A DNA stretch of 64,000 nt from Polytrichum commune (GCA_950295325.1 OX485805.1:34089501-34153500), one strand, 5' to 3'. Positions 1-11,772 are shown, numbered from the stretch's first letter. Numbers and translations: made by a program. The notes: generated by a model from the sequence alone, not told the origin.

Positions 1-1315
1 CCGTAGCACCTTCGGGCTTTCTCCACCAACAACTTGGTCATCTCCAAGACTTGTTCACGCTTCTTGGCCAAGTCCTCACCATCTTGGTTGAACTCTAGTG
101 TTGAATGTGCCCCCTCGAGAGCTAGATTAATAGGTTGGAGCGCATCAACTCCATAAGCCACCACCAAAGACCACCCCTTGGTAGCCAAGTGCGTGGCTAC
201 ATTGCCATTACACTCCGCTCGACCCACATAGTCCGCCCAATCTCCTTGGTCCGCCCCCACCAAGTTCCTCAAGTATTGCTTCAAGACTCCATTCACACGC
301 TCCGTTTTCCCATCCATTTGGGGATGCAAGGCCGTGCTAAACCTTAGTTTCATTCCGACCTCCTTAGAGAAATGCATTGAAAATGCACTTGTGAACTTTG
401 GATCTTGATCCCACACAATCACTCTTGGCAACCCGTGGTGCCTCAACCATCCTTTGAGAAAAGGCTATGCGGTCTCCAACGCGGTGGCGGTTCCCACAAT
501 CGGCACCATGTGTGCCAACTTGGCAAACCGCTCTACCATCAACAAGATGGCATCATACCCATGTGACTCCGGCAAACTTGTGATCAAGTCCATGCACATA
601 CTATGCCATGACGCCGACGGGATAGGCAACGGTTGCAAGAAACCGCCTTGCTTTTGGTAAGAGGCTCGGTTCGCTTGGCACTTTATTCACGCCTTCACAA
701 AGTGGGTTATATCCTCCTTTATGCACCCCCAATGGTACCTCTTTGACACCATTCTATGGCGGTTGTTTCTTTCTCCTTTATGGCCGGCAATAGGACTATC
801 ATATTCCTCCTTCAAAACCGATAGCCTCAACTTGCCTTGTGGCACATACACCCAACTTTGCTTGCACTTGAACAATCCGTCCACCAACTTAACCTCTTTG
901 AGCACCTTGCTCTTGCGAAGCTCACCTAAAAGCTTTTGTGCTTTGGGGTAGTTAATTTACCCCTCCCATATCTTGCATTACAAGTTTCCTTCGCCGGCAC
1001 ACATTAGCCACAAGGTTTGGATGGTTCTCATTGCTTGGAACTCTTCCGGTCTACTTCGCGCATCCGGCACCACATTTCCACGGTCCGGTTTGTGGATCAA
1101 ATCCACGTTCATAAGCGCCAAACTATCATGCCACCGCAATGACTTGGCGCTCACTTGCGCTTGAATGTCAAAATTCTTTTAGGACACATTGTCCATATAG
1201 ACCTTTGCTTTGTGCGACCCCAAATAGTGTCGCCACATCTTCAAGTAATGCACTACGGCAAAGAAGTTGTTTGGCATGAGTTGGTTGTCTTCTTTGACAA
1301 CCATCGAGCTTCATG

Positions 1316-1990
1316 CTCCCATATGCAATGGCCATCCATCTTAAATCAACAATCCGCCATTGGCAAAGTCATTCACCCCCGTATGCACCTAAAAAGGTTT
1401 GTCAAGCTCCGCGAACTTGAGCACGGGCGTCTAAGAGAACTTGCTCTCAAGCTCCCCAAAGACTTGGTGGCAAGGCTCCTCCCACTCTTGGGATAGCCAA
1501 TTCTTCCACAAGTCGGATAAGGTCGGATAACCATCAAGCTTAACGCTCTCATATGCAATGGCCATCCATCTTACGTTAACCATCCGCCAATGGCAAAGTC
1601 ACTCGCCCCCCCCGTATGCACCTCAAAAGGTTTGTCAAGCTCCGCGAACTTGAACACGGGTGGCAAAGACAACTTTCTATTAAGCTCCCCAAAAACTTGG
1701 GGACGAGGCTCATCCCACTCTTGGGATAGCCCTTTCTTTCACAAATCGCACTAGGTTTGACAACTATTAAGCTTAATGCTCCCATATGCAATGGGCATCC
1801 ATCTCGGATCAACATCCGCCAATGGTAAAATTACTCGCCCCCATATGCACCTCAAAAGGTTTGTTAAAGTCCGCGGACTTAAGCACGGGCGGCGAAGAGA
1901 ACTTGTTTTTGAGCCCCCCAAAGGCTTGGTGACAAGGCTCATCCCACTCTTGGGATAGCCATTTTCCTCAATAAGTTGAATAAGGTCCTA
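1316..1990 (-). repeat. Three tandem copies of an RNase H module in G1
   Basis: A unit of about 230 bases is repeated three times. Using the word GTATGCAC/ATATGCAC as anchor, copies fall at 1381, 1614 and 1843 (spacings 233 and 229). On the minus strand each unit encodes the connection-to-RNase H start of a gypsy pol (PFEVHT..SDF.IGG-like). G3 carries four copies of the same unit. Confidence 0.85.
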
Positions 1991-2825
1991 GCAACCTTAG
2001 AAAACTCTCGAATGAAGTTGTGGTACTAATTGGCTAGGCCAACAAATGACCTAAGCCCTTTTGAATGAAGGGCCAATTCTCCTTTTGGATTGCCTTGACA
2101 TTCTTCATGTTCGTCCACCAACTTCCTTTGTCACCACATACCTCAAGAACTCAATCTTTCGTTGAGCAAAGTTATTTTTCACTCCTTGGCGGCAATTTTT
2201 TTGGGCAACATATTGGTGAATACATCCTTGTATCTCACCAACATCACACCAATGTTGTTTGGGGGAGGCCCATCTTTCCTAGCCTCCCCATACGTTCCTT
2301 GGAGTTGCTCCAATTGAACCACGACCATTATGCTTTGTATTTTTCATTTGGTCCATTAAGACCAAATTCAACTTAGGTCCTCCTACCATAGGAGTCATTG
2401 TTAATTTGAACTTCAATTCTTTGCCATTATGACACATCATAATGCACCGCAAGCACACCGGCTTGCACCTCACATCTATCATGTGAGTTTCAAAGAAGGC
2501 GGCCTTCACAATGACATGCATTTCATCTATTTCACATGGTGTGAAATTTTGATAAAATTCCAATGTCCCACATTGAAAGGTTACATGCATCGCGGCCTCC
2601 TTTGTCTCATGCGGTTCGCCCTTTCCAAACCGCACCTTGGTGGGCTTGTTTTCTCTATCAATCGGCAAGCCCCAACTCCCTTGTGAATTTTGGGCTCAAG
2701 AAGGAGTGGTAGCCTCTTTGTCAACACATGAGACATTTCTCCCATTCATTGAGCCTCAAGGTACAAAAGATTTGGCCTCGGCTTAAGGCTACTAGCCTTG
2801 GCCACAAAGCCATCGTCCAACATTT

Positions 2826-3125
2826 GGTCCTCGGCAACTTGGCTTGGCTTGGTCCGCAACGCCAACTTTAAACATTTCGTCCGCGGGACAAATTGGTTTG
2901 GTGCCACAAAACCAATTTCTAATAATTTGTCCGCAAAACAAACATGTTTTGCCTTGGTAGCACAAAGCCACCTTCCCACACTCCGTCCGCGGCACGAACA
3001 TGAATTGCCTTGGTAGGACAAACCCACCTCCCAACATTCCGTCTGCGGCACAAGTATGATTTGCTTTGGAAGCATAAAGCCACCTTTCAACATTCCGTCC
3101 GCGGCACCAACATGTTTTGCCTAAG
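2826..3125 (-). repeat. Tandem zinc-knuckle-derived repeats in the G1 gag
   Basis: Degenerate units of roughly 60 bases recur about five times, each containing a form of TCCGTCCGCGGCAC followed by a TTTGCCTTGGTAGCACAAAGCC-like block (written here only as a description). On the minus strand they give Cys/Lys/Gly-rich peptides that resemble decayed CCHC knuckles. G3 retains about two units at the matching place. Confidence 0.6.
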
Positions 3126-3772
3126 TAAAATGGACCAAACAATTTGCACTCATTTCTTTGGGACCTACTTTGGCTAAAGCCACTTGTGGTGATGCGCCGC
3201 CAAACTTCTCTTTGGGACCATCGGCTTCAATGCTCTTGCAAACTTGATGGTCCCCACCGTGTCCTCAAGAAGCCTTGGGGACTTAAACAAGGCATCCACC
3301 ACCCGCTTTTAAAACCCCACCTAAAAGGATGCATTTCTTAGAAAGCTTGTCCATTTTAGGTGTATCCTTCATTTATGCGTATGAATAGCGCACATAGGCC
3401 TTAAGAGGCCCCGGGTGCCTCATTAGCACGAAATTCATTCCAACATCAATACCTTCCAAGCATTTCGTATTGGAATTTCAATCCAACATTAATGCCCTCC
3501 AAGGTTTTGGGTGCTTTCGGTATTCTAGGCCCCAAATGTTTTTTGAGGTTTGGGGGAGCCCTTTTCAAAGCACTCCTCCATTTTCCTTACCAAATCCACC
3601 CTCATGCCCACCATTGTCATTTGAACCAATGGTATGGTCAAATTCCACTTGCACATGATCCTTGTTCCAATTTGAGCCTCACAACCTTTTGGAAACCCCG
3701 GGCTCACCATCATAACCCTCATTTTTGATACCCATGTTTCCCTCAAAGTGCGAGCTCAAAACTTGGAACCCT

Positions 3773-3784
3773 GCTCTGATACCA
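3773..3784 (-). other. Primer binding site of G1 (initiator Met tRNA type)
   Basis: On the minus strand the 12 bases read TGGTATCAGAGC, the classic plant PBS complementary to the 3' end of initiator Met tRNA. It is separated from the LTR end by two bases, exactly as in G3. Confidence 0.9.
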
Positions 3785-3786
3785 CG

Positions 3787-4778
3787 TGTCGCAACCCTTG
3801 CTAGCCCCCCTTGACAATCTTGCCAATTTTCATTTCTACCAAAGGTTACGAGCGCTAACCATTCGCATTCCGCCATGCTAATGGATAGCTCCTCTTACCC
3901 CGGACCAATAGTTCATAGGAGGGAACCAACCCTCCTACTTTGCTTTCGGGACTCACCCCTTAATCGCTAACCAACCCCTTTAATCGGTAACCAATCCTTA
4001 GATGTGGACTTCCATCCATGGAAGTCCAATCTTATGTTGATCATCGCGTTGCCGGAGCAACACTACAACAACCCGAACCATACTAGGCAACTATGGCCTC
4101 ACATTAGGCCAATGCCAATGGAGGCCGTGCCGTTCGGCCTCGGGTGGGTGAGGCCACACCACCTCACCCATATAAGCCTCTAGGACTCTACGCGGGGCCC
4201 CTACCCCACCGTCAACCAACCTCTTGTCTCCCTACCAAGAGTTGGGGCCAAGTGGACAATTTCCTTTAGCTGCTGGGCCTAGAACCCCCCAGGAGCTTCA
4301 GACCATCATAACTTTCTTGTATGATGTCTGATCATAACAACCAACCACTCCATCCTCATCTACGCTTCACGTAGATGCCGATGGACTCCTCACTTGCTCC
4401 ATTCGAGCAAGTCTTGGGGAAGTTATGCCTGTTTGAACCTTGGCAGTCCCGGGAATCCCTCCCAGGCACTGCTGTACCAGGGCGCTGTCCCGGGACAGCG
4501 CCCCACTCAAATGGCCATAACTCCTAGCTCACACCTCCGATTGAGGTGTTCTTGAGCATTCTAGAATCACCACGCCATGAGCTACGCATAGCTCATGGCC
4601 TTACCCTTGTGCCTCCTAGTCTTCGTGGGTGGGAGGCGTTCCCAACGCCCGGGGCCCTCACCCACACTAGGATCACTTGGGCCCTCTCACCAACGGCGCC
4701 ACAAGTCCCGGGTGTCACTCCGGGGTCCCCCTTGTGCCCATGGTGTTTCGGCCACTCCTCATGGAGAGGTGCGCGACA
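3787..4778 (-). repeat. 5' LTR of G1 (TGTCGC...GCGACA family)
   Basis: A 992-base LTR, beginning TGTCGC and ending GCGACA on either strand. It matches the G3 LTRs (21550-22513, 27707-28670), the solo LTR 47872-48844 and the fragment 32654-32913. Differences from G3 are scattered substitutions and small insertions, so it is an older or different subfamily copy. It contains several strong hairpins, including a 24-base perfect palindrome around CTGTCCCGGGACAG near 4480-4505. Confidence 0.9.
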
Positions 4779-4780
4779 AA

Positions 4781-4864
4781 TGTGGGACTAATTAATATTG
4801 ATTAGCTTCCATGCTAGATGACGGTTAACCTAGGTTGCCTAGGTCCTTATCCATTATCTTAACA
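4781..4864 (-). repeat. Remnant of the copia 3' LTR
   Basis: 84 bases identical but for one base to 10427-10510. On the minus strand it starts TGTTAAGATAATGG directly after a purine-rich tract. The rest of this LTR should lie beyond the far end of G1, to the left of the window. Confidence 0.85.
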
Positions 4865-4877
4865 CTCATCCTCCGCC
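4865..4877 (-). other. Polypurine tract of the copia element
   Basis: Minus strand GGCGGAGGATGAG immediately precedes the 3' LTR start TGTTAAG. Position and purine content fit the plus-strand priming site. Confidence 0.7.
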
Positions 4878-4952
4878 TATGATTAACCTCATTAAAAAAC
4901 TTTCTGAAGTAAAACCTGGCTCGGGACAAAAACCTTGAGGAAGAAAAGAGTG

Positions 4953-7244
4953 TTAATCTTTGGAAGAGTCTAAGTCTTGGAGTGACCTCATCTCGGCGGC
5001 ATGTAACAATTTCTTATGCTTATATGCCGGGAGAGCTTTGGTAAGCATATCGGCTATATTATGTTCCGATTCTACCTTTTGGATCTCTAGTTGACCTTTG
5101 CTTATCAAGTCTTGAGAGAAACTAAAGATATGGGGATTAATATGTTTAGTCCGGTCGGCTTTGATGAAGCCCGAAGACATTTGCTGTATGCAAGCGGCAT
5201 TGTCTTCGAAGATGACCATTGGTTTCTCCTCCTCCTGGATCTTACACTGTTGCCTTATGATCTTTTCGATGGTGCACAACCAGATGCACTCGCGGGCGGC
5301 TTCATGGAAGGCTAGCAATTCGGCGTGGTACGTCGATGTTGCGGTTACGGTCTGTTTTGTGGACTTCCACGAGATGGACGTTCCGCACTTGAGGAAAATG
5401 TATTCGGTTTGAGATTTTTCCGCACTCAGGTCGGTTCGGAATCTTGAATCTGTAAAACCTATCACCTCGGATTTGTTAGACTTTTGGTAATATAGTCCAA
5501 GGTCGGATGTACCTCGTAAATACCGTAGGAGGTGCTTGACTCCATTCCAATGCCGCATCATTGGATTTTGGCTATGCCTAGCCAAAATGCATGTGGCGAA
5601 TGCGATGTCGAGTCGAGTGTGCGTCGTTAGGTAGGTGAAGGAATCAACCGCGGTGAGGTACCTTTGCTTATCTATCACCTCCTCCTCCTCCTCACGAGGT
5701 TGGTATGGGTCTTCATCCAACTTGCTCCTCCCGATCATTGGCGTGGCCAATGGGTTGGCATCCTCCATCTGAAACATTTTGAGCATTTTCTGGACGTATG
5801 CCTGTTGGTGCAAGAATATGCCATCCAGCATGTGATGGACTTGAAATCCCAAACAAAAGGTCATGGGGCTAAGACATTTCATATCAAATTTGCTTGTTAA
5901 AATGTCTTGGGCGAATTTGCACATATCGGATGTTTCGATGATGTTCAAAATGTCGACATATGCGGCAATGATTACAAAACCATCCTTGGTGCAATATGTA
6001 AAAATGCAGGGTAGGGTAGGGTTGTGAATGAAACCTTGAGATATTAGGAAGTGACACAAGTGGTGATACCATGCTCGGCCTGACTGCTTGAGGCAGTATA
6101 AGGCCTTGCATATCCTTAGGCCTACAAACCGTCCCGGTTTGGGCTTAGGCACGGATTCTAGGAATCCGGGTGGCGGGTTGATATACATGATTGAATCCAA
6201 AGTACCGTGTAGGTACGCAGTTACCACATCCAGTAAGTATATCTTGAGAGCAAGATGGACTGTTAAGGCAAGCAGGTACGTGAAGGAGACACAGTCCATC
6301 ACAGGTGAGTAGGTTTGGTCGAAATCAACTCCAGGACGTTGGGTGAAACCTTGAGCTACCAGCCTTACCTTATATCTTACCACTTGGCCTTGCGAGTCTA
6401 ATTTTCGGGTGAAAATTAGCTTGTGGCCAATTGGCGGTTTCTCGAGGTCGTCCGCAATGTCCGAAAACACATCGTGTTTTCGGAGAGAAGCATATTCGGC
6501 CTCTAAGGCCGATTTCCAACTTGGCCAATCCGCCCTCTTTTTGGCTTGTTCCAAGGTTAAGGGATCAATCTCGGGGCTCGAGTCTAAGGACTCGGTGGTA
6601 AAATGGACTTGTGGCTGATTTGGTGTTCGGGTTCGTGTTGCGGGTGGTTCGGTGGCTTGTCGTTTTTGAGGGAGGATATTGCCGGTGCCAGGGATGGCAC
6701 TGCGAATTATCCTTTCTTCGGTTGAAAAACCGTTTGGGACGTTTTCAGCTAGGGCCTTAAGGTTGAATAACTTGGAAGTTTTGGTGTTGGTTAAGGCCGT
6801 AGGTGGGTCGGGATTCTGGATAAATGTCTCCGGTGCACCGAAGTTCAAAGGTGGGTTAGACTTAGATGAGGGTATGGTTGGGAATACATGTTCAATGAAC
6901 TTGCAGTTGGCGAATCTGGCTTTAAGGAGGTTACCTGTTGCGGGTTCGAGATATCGTATGATTGAGGGTGAATCGTACCCAACGTATATTCCCTCGTGTC
7001 GGTGGGATCCTAGTTTGTGTATTTTCGGGTCGGATAGTGGTACCCAGACTTGGCACCCAAAGGTCCGAATGTGGGCAACATTCAGGGGTTTCCCGGATAG
7101 GAGTTCGTAGGGTGTTTGGGTGTTTAGTAAGGTGGGTCTAAGCTTGAGGAGGGCTGCGGCATGCAAGACCGCGTGACCCCACATGTTAGATGGAAGTCGG
7201 GAATGGAGTAGCAAGGGTTTTGCTACGAGTTGGATTTTCTTCAC
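4953..7244 (-). pseudogene. Copia pol: integrase C-terminus, reverse transcriptase, RNase H
   Basis: 763 open codons. The first ~110 residues are the copia integrase tail (MWGHAV..AAALLKLRPT, then LNTQTPYELLSGKP and FGCQVWVP). Residues from about 230 form the RVT_2 reverse transcriptase (LDVVTAYLHGTLD). The C-terminal ~150 residues are RNase H, with FTDSRFRTD, a HAELLAF-like block and ADMLTKALPAYKH near the end. The RT active-site box, normally YVDD, reads YVDI (AAYVDILNII, near base 5950). One catalytic Asp is therefore lost and the enzyme is probably dead although its frame is open. The upstream integrase part is in a separate frame ending at 7341, so the polyprotein is also broken by a stop. 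Confidence 0.88.
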
Positions 7245-7340
7245 AAATGCCTCTGCGAGGCCATTTTGTGAGTGCTCGTAAGGTACTGCTTATGATAGGT
7301 TTATGCCGGATGCGATGCAGAAATCCTCAAACGCGTGAGA

Positions 7341-8180
7341 TCAGAACTCTTGCGTGTTGTCCATCCTTAGGTGCTTTATCGGGTTATCCGGGAAATGGTT
7401 TTTATATCTAAGTAGGATAGATAGGAGTTTCGGGAAGGCTAGGTTCCGGGTTGGAAGTAGTGCGACTTCAAGATGGCTTCCCGATGCGTGGACCAATACA
7501 AAGTAGTAACGGAAGGTCCCCGAGGGTGGGCTTATCGGTCCACAAATATCCCCATGTATCCTGAATAGTGGCGGAGGTAGTTCCGTGGGTAAGGTCCAAT
7601 GTGACGGTCTCCTAATTAGTTTTCCCTGAATGCAGGCCACGCATTCTTGCGTCTTCCTGGCGTCGGCCGTTGTGAGGGTATGACCTTGGGTCAAAGGGAT
7701 CATCCTCCGGAATATTGTTGTTCCTGGATGCCCTAATCTGGAGTGCCAAATGTCTGGCTTGGCGGCTTTAGTGTCTATAGACACTCCCTGCGCCAGGTTG
7801 TGCTCCGCTGTGGGACCTCTCTCCCACGCGGCCATGCAAACCTCTTCCTCACCTAGGGTGGGGCTAGATGCCAAGGGTTTTATGGCAACCTTATAAAGTC
7901 CATCGAGGCCCGCGTTAGCGGTGGCAATGACCTGGGGTCCTTGCCTAAGCTCGATTACTTCTTCATCGCCCTGCATCGCTGTGCAGAGGTGGATATTCCT
8001 TGCCCTTAGATCCCGATAGCTGATCAGGCTCCTCGGCGCATCTGGGGCGTACATTGCCTTCTCGCAATTGAGGGGGAATCCCCCGAGCAAGATAATTGTT
8101 GCCCGGCCCTCCCGGAACCTTAGCGTGCGTCCGGCTTCCGGCCATTGTAAGTATCTTACAGGTGGACCAGAACTTCTCAC
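7341..8180 (-). pseudogene. Copia pol: protease tail, GAG-pre-integrase and integrase N-half
   Basis: 279 open codons. A CEKAMYAPDAPRSLIS block is typical of the copia protease-to-integrase linker. The integrase zinc-binding region is WHSRLGHPG..., then CVACIQGK (HHCC pattern). The catalytic core begins at HGDICGPISPPSG (first Asp), and KHLRMDNTQEF (second Asp) lies at the very end. The frame stops at 7341 right after this block, and the rest of the integrase resumes in the next frame near 7244. The upstream join to gag/protease needs a frameshift near 8160, because the protease Asp lies in the other frame. This is one polyprotein broken into pieces. Confidence 0.85.
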
Positions 8181-9381
8181 TTTGGAAGTGGAAGAATTGT
8201 GCCTTAGTTAGGATTGTGTGAGTTGATGCGCTATCTAGGAGGGCAACATCTTGGGTTGACGTGCCTCCTTCCCGGATAGCCATAAAATTTTCCATATCAA
8301 AATCAAGATCGGGCATGTCTGAGGGTTCAAAGTTGTAATTCTGCCTTGGTTTATTACGTAGCTCTTGCAATTCCCTGAACATATCTACAATGTACTGTGA
8401 TGCCCTGCAATCCTTTGCAAAATGTCTTTTTCTCCCACATTTGTGACAATTTCCCGAGGTTGTCCTAGCATGTTCATGCTTAGGTGAGAAGTATCTAGGT
8501 CTATGTGGGTTCCTTGTTGCAGGTTTATTATGCCAGTAAGGTGGAGTTTTGCGAAAAGAACCTCTTGGTGGCCTACGGGAGGCCTCTGTAGTGTGACCTT
8601 CCGCGTAATGGTGAACTGGTGAGTCGTCCCGCCACGGTCCCGCTCCCGGTCCAGCTCCGGCTCCGCGCGTTGCTCCCGCTCCGCGTCCCGTCCCCGGCAT
8701 CGGTGCGAGTGTTCCCGTGGTTCCGTTTAGCTCCTCCGGCTCGACGTCCTCGATCTTGGCGATGGTCGTATGCACCTCCCTCGCTGGTCGGGACTCCGCG
8801 TTTCGTAGCAGGATTTGGTGATGCTTCTCGGCGAGCAATAGGTGAGACATGAGCTTCGAGTGCTTCTTAAACTTCATATTCTTGTATTGTTGTGAGAGGA
8901 TGGCCGTTGCAGGTGGGAATGTCGAGAGGGTCTTCTCGATTAGCTCCTCGTCCGTGATGACTTGCCCGCACAACCGAAGTTGAGCTGTAATCCGGTGCAG
9001 CTCCGAGTTGAATGCGGCGAAGTCCGGGAAATCGAGTACTCGGATGTTGGTCCAGTCCGCTCGAGCTTGTGGCAGGAACAACGTCTGTTCGTGGTCAAAC
9101 CGGGCGTGGAGTTCCGCCAATAGCTCGGCGGGGTCCTCGATCTGCAAGTATTGAAGTCGTAATGCATGGTCGAGGTGGCGTCAAAGTATCATCAGTGTGT
9201 GCCATTTGGCTGCTGGCGGGATCGGTGGTGTGTCGTCTGTTGGGGTGGTGCTTGTGCTGGGAGGTGGTGATGTTAGAGTCTTGGCGAGGTCCTCAGCACT
9301 CAGTAACACTTAAGCATTGTTAACCCATTCTAAGAAGTTTGACCCGTCGGAACTCAGAGGTGCAAACATTAAGGCATGCAT
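7963..9381 (-). pseudogene. Copia gag with CCHC knuckle and protease active site, two stops
   Basis: The open part is 9147-7963. It holds the UBN2-type gag (LRLCGQVITDEELIEKTLSTFP), a Gly/Ala-rich linker, one CCHC knuckle (CHKCGRKRHFAKDC, CX2CX4HX4C) and the protease motif LLDSASTHTIL. The natural start is probably the ATG at 9381, which opens MHALMFAPLSSDGSNFLEWV, a typical copia gag N-terminus. In-frame stops follow at 9310-9312 (TAA) and 9181-9183 (TGA, where Arg would fit the RRHLDHALRLQYL block). The gag is therefore broken at least twice before the long open part. Confidence 0.85.
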
Positions 9382-10095
9382 TTTGGATTCCGTAAATCTA
9401 GGTTTTATAGTCATTGATATTATGGTGTGTATGTCATCAGTTGATGAAGTAAACATTTATTTTGATGAGACAAGGGTACATATGGACAAGGGTGCTTAAA
9501 TATGGTTAGTCGCTATCAACCAGAACTATATATTAGTGTGCCCAGGAACTTAAGTGGGAAATTAAAGGAAAGTGCTAAGTCTATATATATAGATGATCAT
9601 AAATACAACTTAGAAATGAGAATAAGTAGGGTAACATATATCTCAAAGTGTGAGTATCAGGAAAAATTCGGTAGCATAACTTTTCTATGAAGAGGAAATC
9701 AGAAAAGTGCAATTCTGATTTCTACCAAAAATTGGGCAGCATTTCGACACTGTAAACTTTTATGACCTTTCTAGATATGGATTTCTGGAGAAAATTGGGC
9801 AGCATTTCTGTGCTAAAAAAATGATCCAGAATGTAGAGAATAAAGATGGTAGGTAGGCGCTTGAGTTCAGATGTAGCAACTGTCACGAAAATGACTCTAG
9901 ATATATCTGATCTAGGTAAAATCTGCTCTCCGATAGTAGCTCAGTAGTAAAAACTATCTATCTGGAGGTGAAAAAACTTTCTGATGTTCGTACAAGTTAA
10001 ACATGCATGTCTATCTAGTGATCTCTCAAAAGTGACCACTCAAGTGCTCTCAGAAGTGATTGACTAACAATCTAAAGTGAACAATGAGGTGCTAG
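9382..10095 (-). other. Untranslated leader of the copia element
   Basis: About 710 AT-rich bases between the PBS and the probable gag start. Short open frames on the plus strand (9317-9690) show no recognisable protein and look fortuitous. A loose duplication of AAAATTGGGCAGCATTTC-type words is seen at 9728-9745 and 9792-9810. Confidence 0.55.
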
Positions 10096-10112
10096 GAGCA
10101 GTGTTGATAACG
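10096..10112 (-). other. Probable PBS of the copia element
   Basis: Directly after the inferred LTR end, the minus strand reads CGTTATCAACACTGCTC. This resembles the internal initiator-Met tRNA primer sites used by many plant copia elements. The tRNA assignment is inferred from family knowledge, not tested. Confidence 0.5.
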
Positions 10113-10510
10113 TGTTAGGAGTGAGAAAACCAGGTGCATAATGAAACAGAGTAACGGTGCTAACTCAAACTCTTGAACTATCTTGATCAAAGGGGGAAAT
10201 GCCCTTATATACAATCTGGCTCGACACTTGGACTAGGTCCAAGTGTTGGCACCTGGTTACACCGTGGACTAGCTACCTCGGTGGGAATATTCTAGCTCGG
10301 ACTCGGTCTCCTACACCAAGACCGAGGCCCTTAACTAATTGTTTGCTCATAAGTTGAGATACCTTGGACTTGTGTGCACGGCCTCCTACCGGCGGCCGTC
10401 ACTTTACTTAAGGTGACTAATACCCATGTGGGACTAATTAATACTGATTAGCTTCCATGCTAGATGACGGTTAACCTAGGTTGCCTAGGTCCTTATCCAT
10501 TATCTTAACA
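10113..10510 (-). repeat. 5' LTR of the copia element
   Basis: 398 bases with TGTTA...TAACA ends. The inner edge is set by the TG/CA rule and the adjacent PBS-like sequence, because the second LTR keeps only 84 bases for comparison. Confidence 0.7.
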
Positions 10511-11259
10511 AAATCTATGTGCAAAATCAGACTCAACCATTTGCTTTTGAGCATCCTTATTAATGAGTAGTATTGAAGATCTCAACTTAATTTTCTACAT
10601 TCAAGTATTCAACACAACAACAAAAGTCATCATGAAAAGAAATCCAATTTAAACAATGCTTTCTTACTACTTTTAGGCCTTTGACCAAAAATATTATGGT
10701 TTTAGTATACCGGACCACTTTTTTGGTCCACTTTACCATGCACCCTACTATCCAAAGTGAAAATGCAGTCAATTACATTAAAGCCAAATTTTCTTTCTAT
10801 TTTGAACTAAGGCAACCCCATAATTGGCATCAAAGACCCCGAATTAGTCTACAGAGATCCAGTTGAGATGAATTAACCATAAGTTACTGGTTTCATGTTT
10901 TTGCTATCTAATACGACCAATTATACACTAAAAAGTGTTGATTCTATATATTGAGCTAGTGAATTGGAGTGGACACTTTCAAAAGATTCTGAGAAGATTA
11001 CAATACAACCTTGAAAGCTTAACTTATGTATGTGAATATTTGTCTTTAAATGATATGCGGGTCGCGTGTGTGAATGGGTCCAAAGAAAAACTCATTGAGT
11101 GTGTAGTTATGATAAAATGGAAATCCCTAATAAATGCCAAACAAGCTAAAAAACTCATGCAAGCTTTCTTTTCAAAAATATTTCTTCCTACGAAACACTA
11201 CAATACTCTTACCTTACTATGTTTGCACTATAAGAAACCCATGTTTTTTGTTACGTCCC
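10511..11259. other. AT-rich stretch without recognisable feature
   Basis: About 750 AT-rich bases to the right of the copia element. Small open frames (for example 10935-11285) show no family resemblance and no codon structure that I trust. I see no repeat boundary here. Confidence 0.4.
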
Positions 11260-11772
11260 TGCTCATGTCCTGGGAGACATTGTGACATCCGGGTTTACAT
11301 CCTTCGGACGTACTAACGCGTGTAACACGCTGTAACGCGCGGGGACATCACAAAAAACGTTTGGACATGTGTAACACAGACGATTTTTGGAGATTTTGGG
11401 GGGATGAGAACTGTGCCCACTGGGCGCCACGTCGAGGACACCTAAGCAGTAGAATGGCGGGCAGTGCCACATGGCCGCCAATGTCATCCTATCCAATGGT
11501 GACGTGGAATATGATGTGGCGTCTGACATGGACCCAGGAAAGAGTGACGTGGCAAGCCACGTCAACATTCATTTGAGTGGTTTTTTTCCCACATTGACGT
11601 TCACGAGTACGTTACCAAAAACATTGTTGTGCTTTCAAAGACGTCCCAAGATGACGTGGAGATGTCACGCTTGATGTCTACGATAACGCGGCCTTGGTTT
11701 TGATGATCATTTCGTTGAACATCGCCATGTCCCTGAGGACATGGCGATGGACATGAGGATGTCCTTGATTGC
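11260..11772. repeat. GACGT/ACATG-word-rich segment, left part
   Basis: Variants of GACGT, GACATC, ACATG and CACGTC recur every few dozen bases on both strands, for example around 11275-11370 and 11500-11760. The same texture continues at 13558, after the solo LTR 11773-13557, so the two parts were contiguous before that insertion. Confidence 0.6.

Larger units (their letters stand above)
1..3765 (-). pseudogene. Decayed gag-pol of G1 (no reverse-transcriptase core)
   Basis: Read on the minus strand, fragments of a gypsy polyprotein appear in the order gag (about 3760-3150), zinc-knuckle region (3125-2826), protease-side spacer, connection/RNase H (2110-1316) and integrase (about 950-1). Frameshifts and stops break every domain. 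The sequence passes from the conserved block just before reverse transcriptase (about 2215) almost directly to the block after it (about 2165). The RT palm with its catalytic aspartates is therefore missing, as in G3. The integrase zinc-finger remnant lies near 690-900, and the catalytic-core remnant containing the DQDPKF-like block lies near 350-620. The element cannot encode its own transposition. Confidence 0.82.
1..4778 (-). mobile_element. G1: truncated, decayed Ty3/gypsy (chromovirus-like) element
   Basis: This is a minus-strand LTR retrotransposon. Its 5' LTR is 3787-4778, and the interior runs leftward off the window start. An initiator-Met-type PBS lies 2 bases inside the LTR. The interior is a mirror image of G3 (22514-27706), so both belong to one family, but no long frame is open. 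The base block at 4779-4783 (AATGT) is the expected right TSD. The copia LTR at 4781-4864 begins there, so G1 appears to have inserted into that LTR. The other end of G1 and the matching TSD lie outside the window. Confidence 0.88.
4781..10510 (-). mobile_element. Defective Ty1/copia retrotransposon
   Basis: A minus-strand element with gag (9381-7963), protease/integrase (8180-7341) and integrase C-terminus/RT/RNase H (7244-4953), in the copia order PR-IN-RT-RH. The 5' LTR is on the right (10113-10510). Only 84 bases of the 3' LTR remain (4781-4864), because G1 is inserted there. In those 84 bases I see one difference between the two LTRs. The TSD cannot be checked because the left end is outside the window; the right flank is AAATC. 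Confidence 0.9.
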
